From: Bacteroidota bacterium | GTDB lineage: Bacteria > Bacteroidota > Bacteroidia > Flavobacteriales > Flavobacteriaceae | Assembly: GCA_022560715.1 (NCBI GenBank) | Contig: JADFSQ010000052.1 | Coordinates: forward strand, 1 to 8,845 | Direction of reading: 5' to 3' | Length of the DNA stretch: 8,845 bases | In this document: positions 5,180-8,845 of the stretch, piece by piece | Layout of the letters: each line of letters starts with the position of its first letter | Numbering within the stretch: position 1 is the first letter of the stretch | Notes under the pieces: model-generated | What the model saw: the letters and a program-made list of their open reading frames with translations, nothing else | Database searches by the model: none | What the model was told of the DNA's origin: nothing | Made by a program: the position numbers and the translations under genes

Positions 5180-7405
5180 CTATGCCTTGTTTTTACCAAT
5201 TAAATGAAAATCCAAATGTCTCTTAACCAAATCGGTTTGTTTAACTTTTACAATTACTTCGTCGCCTAATTGATATTTGTTTTTAGTGTTGTTTCCGATG
5301 AGCGCATACTGGCTTTCATCAAAAATATAATAATCGCCTTTAATGTCTCGTATTCTAACCATTCCCTCGCATTTGTTTTCTATTATTTCAACATAAATTC
5401 CCCAATCGGTTACACCTGAAATTACTCCTAAAAACTCTTGGTCTTTATAATTCTGCATATATTTTATCTGCATATATTTTATAGAATCTCGTTCAGCCTT
5501 TGTTGCAAGATATTCCATATTGCTAGAGTGTTTACATTTATCTTCATAAATATCTTGGTTTGCAGATTTTTTTCCATCGAGATAATACTGTAATAAACGA
5601 TGTGTCATTACATCGGGATAACGACGAATTGGCGATGTGAAATGGCTGTAATAATCGAAAGCTAAACCGTAATGTCCTATGTTTTTTGTGGTGTATTCAG
5701 CTTTGCTCATGCAACGAATGGTCAGAGTATCGACTAAATTCTGTTCTTTTTTACCATTTACTCCCTTTAATAAATTATTTAAAGACCTTGTTGTACTCTT
5801 TCTATCACTAAAATTTAGTTTGTAACCAAAACGCGATACAATACCCTTCAGTACTGCGAGTTTAGAATCGTTTGGCTCATCATGAACTCTGTAAACAAAT
5901 GTTTTTTCTGGTTTTTGTTTTCCTATAAACTCTGCTACTTTTCTGTTTGCAAGCAGCATAAATTCTTCAATAAGCTTATTTGCTTCTTTAGAGGTTTTAA
6001 AATAAACTCCTGTTGGATTGGATTCTTTATCAAGATTAAATTTCACTTCAACTTTATCGAATGAAATTGCTCCAGAATTCATACGTTTTCTACGTAAAAT
6101 TTTAGCAAGTTCGTTTAATTTTAAAATTGCAAAAGCAATTTTTGGTGATGTATTGTATTGTTTTCCTGTTAATGAAACTTCTTTTGGAATTCTCGTGTTG
6201 ATTGATGAGATTCCTGCCTTCGCAGGAATGACATTTTGTTCAATAATTACTTGTGCTTCTTCATAAGAAAAACGAGCATCACTATAAGTTACTGTTCTGC
6301 CAAACCACTTATCTTTTATTTCTGCTTTTTCATTGAGTTGAAAAACTGCTGAAAAGGTATATTTTTCTTCTTGAGGACGAAGCGAACAAGCATTGTTAGA
6401 TAATACTTCAGGTAGCATTGGTACTACTCTGTCCACTAAATAAACAGATGTTGCACGTTCATACGCCTCATCATCCAAAACTGTTCCTTCTTGTAAATAA
6501 TGTGATACATCTGCTATATGAATTCCTATTTCGTAGTTTCCGTTTTTTAAAAGTTTAAAAGACAAAGCATCATCAAAATCTTTCGCATCTTTTGGGTCTA
6601 TTGTAAAAGTTAAAACGTTACGCATATCGCGACGTTTAGAAATTTCTTTAGTTGTAATAGAAGTATCTAATGTGTTAGCAAAATCTTCAACTTCTACAGG
6701 AAACTCATAAGGTAAGCCATATTCTGCAAGAATAGAATGAATTTCGGTATCATGTTCTCCAGGTCTTCCAAGTATTTTAGTAACTTTTCCGTAAGGGGAA
6801 TCTGCATTTTCTGGCCAATCTTCGAGTTTAACTATAACCTTATCGCCATCTTCAGCTTTAAACGTTTTGTTAATTGGTACAAAAATATCTTTATACATTT
6901 TTGTATCATCTGCTATTACAAAAGCATAACTTTTATGAATTTGAATAACTCCAACATACTCTGTTCTTGCTCTTTTTATAATTTGAGTGATTTCCCCTTC
7001 AAGTTTTCCTCTTTTCCTTCTTTTATAAACATAAAGTTCTACTTCATCATTATGTAGCGCTTTATTAATGTTATTTGAAGCTATAAAAATATCATCTTTA
7101 AAATCTTCACACAACACATAACCCGAGCCTTTAGATGTTATATCTAAAATTCCTGTATGATATTCGGTGTTTACTATTGCTTTGAATTTTCCTCTATCTA
7201 CTTCTTCAATTTCTTGTTTTGCTTTTAATTGCTGAAGGTTTTTTATTATTTGATTACGACTACTTGCATCATTTAAACCTAGTATTGAAGCTATTTGTTT
7301 GTAATTAAAGGTTTTGTTTCGGTCTTTTTTTAAAATACTTAAGATTGTATTTGTAAGGTTAGAAGTGTGTGTTTTATTTTTTCTTCTATTCTTTTTTCTT
7401 GTCAT
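5180..7405 (-). CDS. rnr: Ribonuclease R (3'-5' exoribonuclease)
   Basis: A 741-residue RNB-family exonuclease that degrades structured RNA and assists rRNA and tRNA quality control. Order of domains: basic N-terminus (RKKNRRKNK), winged-helix domain (about 15-75), two cold-shock domains (about 80-213), RNB catalytic domain (about 258-600) and S1 domain (about 655-735). The four metal-binding Asp are visible in IDPKDAKDFDDA as D270, D276, D278 and D279, spaced as in E. coli RNase II/R. HFTSPIRRYPDVMTHR (588-603) is the conserved C-terminal RNB motif. Residues 391-405 look like an in-frame insertion translated from a palindromic repeat. The ATG at 7405 precedes the basic tail; no nearby alternative looks better. 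A leader of about 145 nt is implied by the -7 motif at 7563-7556. Confidence 0.97.
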   Translation of the reverse strand: MTRKKNRRKNKTHTSNLTNTILSILKKDRNKTFNYKQIASILGLNDASSRNQIIKNLQQLKAKQEIEEVDRGKFKAIVNTEYHTGILDITSKGSGYVLCEDFKDDIFIASNNINKALHNDEVELYVYKRRKRGKLEGEITQIIKRARTEYVGVIQIHKSYAFVIADDTKMYKDIFVPINKTFKAEDGDKVIVKLEDWPENADSPYGKVTKILGRPGEHDTEIHSILAEYGLPYEFPVEVEDFANTLDTSITTKEISKRRDMRNVLTFTIDPKDAKDFDDALSFKLLKNGNYEIGIHIADVSHYLQEGTVLDDEAYERATSVYLVDRVVPMLPEVLSNNACSLRPQEEKYTFSAVFQLNEKAEIKDKWFGRTVTYSDARFSYEEAQVIIEQNVIPAKAGISSINTRIPKEVSLTGKQYNTSPKIAFAILKLNELAKILRRKRMNSGAISFDKVEVKFNLDKESNPTGVYFKTSKEANKLIEEFMLLANRKVAEFIGKQKPEKTFVYRVHDEPNDSKLAVLKGIVSRFGYKLNFSDRKSTTRSLNNLLKGVNGKKEQNLVDTLTIRCMSKAEYTTKNIGHYGLAFDYYSHFTSPIRRYPDVMTHRLLQYYLDGKKSANQDIYEDKCKHSSNMEYLATKAERDSIKYMQIKYMQNYKDQEFLGVISGVTDWGIYVEIIENKCEGMVRIRDIKGDYYIFDESQYALIGNNTKNKYQLGDEVIVKVKQTDLVKRHLDFHLIGKNKA
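6205..6232. repeat. Palindromic repeat inserted in-frame in rnr
   Basis: ATTCCTGC (6210-6217) and GCAGGAAT (6222-6229) form a perfect 8-bp stem with a CTTC loop, flanked by GATGAG and GAC. In the rnr frame it reads VIPAKAGIS (residues 392-400), the translation typical of dispersed GTCATTCCTGCG-type repeats known in several bacterial groups. Family members as I remember them pass from FSYEEAQxII to IPKEVSLTGK with little between, so about 10-18 residues appear extra. The frame is preserved across the insert. The first 13 nt are shared with the tRNA-Cys leader element (3560-3572). Confidence 0.75.
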
Positions 7406-7555
7406 TTATTTCATCTCGTTTCCATAATAGTGGAAATCTTATTAATTAATTCTTCTTAAATATATTGATTTTTTATTGTCCGGACGAACTTAAATTCTTG
7501 GGAAGTGGATTTAAAATAAGATAAATCTTTTTAAATCAATCTTTTAAGATTAGTG
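7406..7555 (-). promoter_or_regulatory. Long 5' leader of rnr with hairpin
   Basis: About 145 nt separate the putative rnr -7 motif from its ATG, and no open frame fills the space. It holds an inverted repeat TTTCCA-6 nt-TGGAAA (7419-7436) ending 13 nt before the start codon, an 8-bp palindrome GTCCGGAC (7478-7485) that is unusually G+C-rich for the region, and AATCTT-TT-AAGATT (7539-7552). The hairpin beside the start could affect translation; this is inference. I recognise no known riboswitch. Confidence 0.4.
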
Positions 7556-7563
7556 CAAAGTTA
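7556..7563 (-). promoter_or_regulatory. Candidate -7 element of rnr
   Basis: TAACTTTG on the minus strand, identical to the motif proposed for glnS, matches TAnnTTTG. It lies between the terminator of the T9SS remnant and rnr. A clear -33 TTG is not visible. Confidence 0.4.
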
Positions 7564-7606
7564 CACTTTAAAAATTGAATTACATTTCTTTAAGGTTAAA
7601 TAATAA

Positions 7607-7639
7607 AAAAGGCTTGTATTATTAAAACACAAGCCTTTT
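7607..7639 (-). terminator. Intrinsic terminator of the T9SS-tail gene
   Basis: AAAAGGCTTGT (7607-7617) and ACAAGCCTTTT (7629-7639) form a perfect 11-bp stem with an 11-nt loop. Read on the minus strand the stem is followed by further T residues (six T in total) and then ATTATTT. It starts 27 nt after the stop codon at 7667. Its good condition contrasts with the damaged 5' end of the gene it ends. Confidence 0.85.
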
Positions 7640-7666
7640 AAGTATTTATTAAGTAAGAAATAGTAT

Positions 7667-8113
7667 TTACTCTATAACTATTTTTTTAGTTGCTTTTCTT
7701 TGATTTGTTACAACCTCAACATAATACAAACCACTTGATAAACCTTTAGTACCTACAATTCTCTTTGTTGTTGAATTAATAAGCTGTCCTAAACTATTAT
7801 AGATGTTTACATTTTGTAGTTCTAAACCTTGTTTTAGTTGAATGGTAAATTGTTCTTTTACTGGGTTTGGGTATATATTAAATTGTGACAAAACAAAATT
7901 ATCGCTAGAAAGCAAAGCACTTAAATCATAAACGCGTACGTGTCCTGAACTACTTCCATTTCCATCATTGCCAGTTGCTCCAATAGCTACAATACTACCA
8001 TCTGATGATAAAGACACGCTAGATCCTGAAAAATCACTTGATGCTTCACCATCTATATCACTGCCTATTTGAGTTTGTCCAAATAAAATAAATGGAAATA
8101 AAATCTTACAAAA
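7667..8113 (-). pseudogene. Remnant of a T9SS-exported repeat protein
   Basis: The open frame from the stop at 8114-8116 to 7667 encodes 148 residues. It begins FCKILFPFILFGQTQIGSD, which looks like the end of a signal peptide followed by mature protein. One repeat of the integrin-alpha/FG-GAP-like type follows (IGSDIDGEASSDFSGSSVSL, then SDGSIVAIGATGNDGNG and SGHVRVYDLS), then the type IX sorting tail (about residues 74-148: FNIYPNPVKEQFTIQL, VNIYNSLGQLI, LSSGLYYVEVVTNQRKATKKIVIE). No ATG, GTG or TTG lies in frame upstream of the signal peptide; the first usable codon is GTG at 8017, inside the repeat, which would lose export. Relatives I recall have many such repeats. I read it as a collapsed, start-less gene. 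A non-standard ATT start at 8104 cannot be excluded. Confidence 0.7.
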
Positions 8114-8116
8114 TTA

Positions 8117-8673
8117 ACTAATATTAAAAACTCAATGTATCAGGTTTATTTCACTTTGTTATTTTAATTTTTTGAAGTTATCCACATTCTATATAATAAT
8201 AATTTCTTTTTAAAAATTTAATAAAAAATGATGATGATGATGGGTTGTTAATTGTTGCTATAACTTTTTCTGTTTTTATTTTGAATTGCTTTAATTGACA
8301 TGTTATCATGTAGTAATCAACACTATTTCTTTATTTAACTCCTTATTTTTAAGTGTATTATTTTATATATCAACAGCTGTTTATAACCTTAATTAACCGC
8401 TTATTATTAATAAGTTTTTCTGAATTTAGTGTTTATATAATCGGTTTTATGTTTCATAAGTTTGTCTTAAAAAGAAGCTTATTTTTTTGGTTAATTCATT
8501 TAACATCTTGATTGTAAAAATAATTGAAGTATAAAAATTTTTCTTTCAGAATATAGCAAATAGATATTAACTACTTATGAATAGTTAGAAGTTAACTTAT
8601 CAACTTTTTGTTTTAACTACTAATACGTTAACTTTATACTTTTTCACAGAAACTATTTTAATATCTTAAAATA
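8117..8673. other. A+T-rich intergenic region without a convincing gene
   Basis: No frame longer than about 20 codons starts on the plus strand here and none looks like protein. Contents: an exact DnaA box TTATCCACA (8178-8186); weaker look-alikes at 8367-8375, 8378-8386, 8597-8605 and 8640-8648; a four-unit ATG triplet run (8228-8239); inverted repeats ACATG-TTAT-CATGT (8298-8311), AACAGCTGTT (8372-8381) and CTTATT-ATT-AATAAG (8400-8414, followed by five T); and two imperfect direct repeats (8591-8609, 8627-8644) over the rpiB promoter. It may be ordinary spacer, decayed sequence from the T9SS gene, or a DnaA-binding region. Confidence 0.6.
8607..8636 (+). promoter_or_regulatory. Candidate rpiB promoter
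   Basis: TTTG (8607-8610), 18 nt of spacer and TAACTTTA (8629-8636) give the best -33/-7 pair in the window; the -7 differs from TAnnTTTG only at its last base. It lies 37 nt upstream of the rpiB ATG. The -7 falls inside the second of two GTTAACTT-containing direct repeats. Confidence 0.5.
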
Positions 8674-8845
8674 ATGAATATATCAATAGGCAACGATCAC
8701 GCAGGAACAGATTATAAATTTGCTATTATAAAACATTTAAAAGCTAAAGGAATTACAGTAATAAATCACGGCACAGACACTAATGAAAGTGTAGATTATC
8801 CAGATTTTGTTCATCCTGTAGCAGAGGATGTAGAAAATAAAAAAA
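8674..8845 (+). CDS. rpiB: Ribose-5-phosphate isomerase B, 5' part
   Basis: The first 57 codons of a RpiB/LacA/LacB-family sugar isomerase, cut by the window end. The enzyme interconverts ribose 5-phosphate and ribulose 5-phosphate in the non-oxidative pentose phosphate pathway. The N-terminus MNISIGNDHAGTDYK carries the family's conserved DHAG phosphate-binding motif (residues 8-11), and HGTDTNESVDYPDFVHPVA contains the conserved SVDYPDF block (residues 39-45). The Cys active-site region lies beyond the edge. The ATG at 8674 fits the normal family start, with A-rich sequence (CTTAAAATA) before it. Confidence 0.95.
   Translation, partial: MNISIGNDHAGTDYKFAIIKHLKAKGITVINHGTDTNESVDYPDFVHPVAEDVENKK

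Noticed and set aside
5454..5484. Tandem 15-nt repeat (CTGCATATATTTTAT twice) in rnr
   Set aside because: It encodes IKYMQIKYMQ, which as I recall matches the normal SIKYMQxKYMQ sequence of flavobacterial RNase R, so it is probably not a recent duplication.
5882..7057. Three plus-strand open frames opposite rnr
   Set aside because: They lie antisense to conserved RNase R catalytic and cold-shock domains and have no recognisable motifs.
8228..8245. ATG triplet run as start of a small gene
   Set aside because: The frame reads MMMMGC and stops at once.
8450..8512. Short plus-strand frame MFHKFVLKRSLFFWLIHLTS
   Set aside because: Only 20 codons, no promoter or other support, and expected by chance.

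Overview
The window looks like a piece of chromosome from a low-GC member of the Flavobacteriaceae (Bacteroidota). The base composition is strongly A+T-rich. The promoters I can propose carry the Bacteroidota -7 motif TAnnTTTG rather than an E. coli-like -10. One reading frame ends in a type IX secretion (Por secretion tail) domain, which is specific to this phylum. The GlnRS, FolB, RNase R and RpiB proteins resemble flavobacterial family members as I remember them. I cannot name a genus.

Left part (1-3512): a possible divergent gene starts just inside the left edge on the minus strand. It is followed by a plus-strand SPFH/band-7 membrane protein related to plant HIR proteins. This gene converges on glnS (minus strand), and a perfect 15-bp-arm palindrome lies between them. 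glnS encodes glutaminyl-tRNA synthetase with a C-terminal extension of about 115 residues. Its upstream neighbour folB (dihydroneopterin aldolase, folate synthesis) is divergent and starts at TTG. The 66-bp gap between them holds two back-to-back -7 motifs.

Middle part (3513-5139): a tRNA-Cys(GCA) gene has its own promoter-like motif. Its roughly 80-nt leader contains a palindromic repeat-like segment. A stem-loop between tRNA-Cys and a convergent LysE-family exporter gene can serve both as terminator. A secreted head-GIN (DUF2807) protein lies upstream of lysE and ends in a clear terminator hairpin.

Right part (5140-8845): rnr (RNase R) probably shares a transcript with the DUF2807 gene 40 bp downstream. 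The rnr coding sequence carries an in-frame palindromic repeat that adds a VIPAKAGIS-like peptide to the catalytic domain. Next is a remnant of a T9SS-exported repeat protein that has a signal-peptide core, one repeat and the sorting tail, but no usable start codon upstream of the signal peptide. About 560 bp of A+T-rich DNA follows without a convincing gene; it holds one exact DnaA box and several small repeats. The window ends in the first 57 codons of rpiB on the plus strand.

Most genes are housekeeping (translation, folate, RNA decay, pentose phosphate). I see no defence system, phage, insertion sequence or CRISPR array. The most notable signals are the palindromic repeats, one of which lies inside a catalytic protein and one inside a tRNA leader, and the decayed repeat-protein gene.
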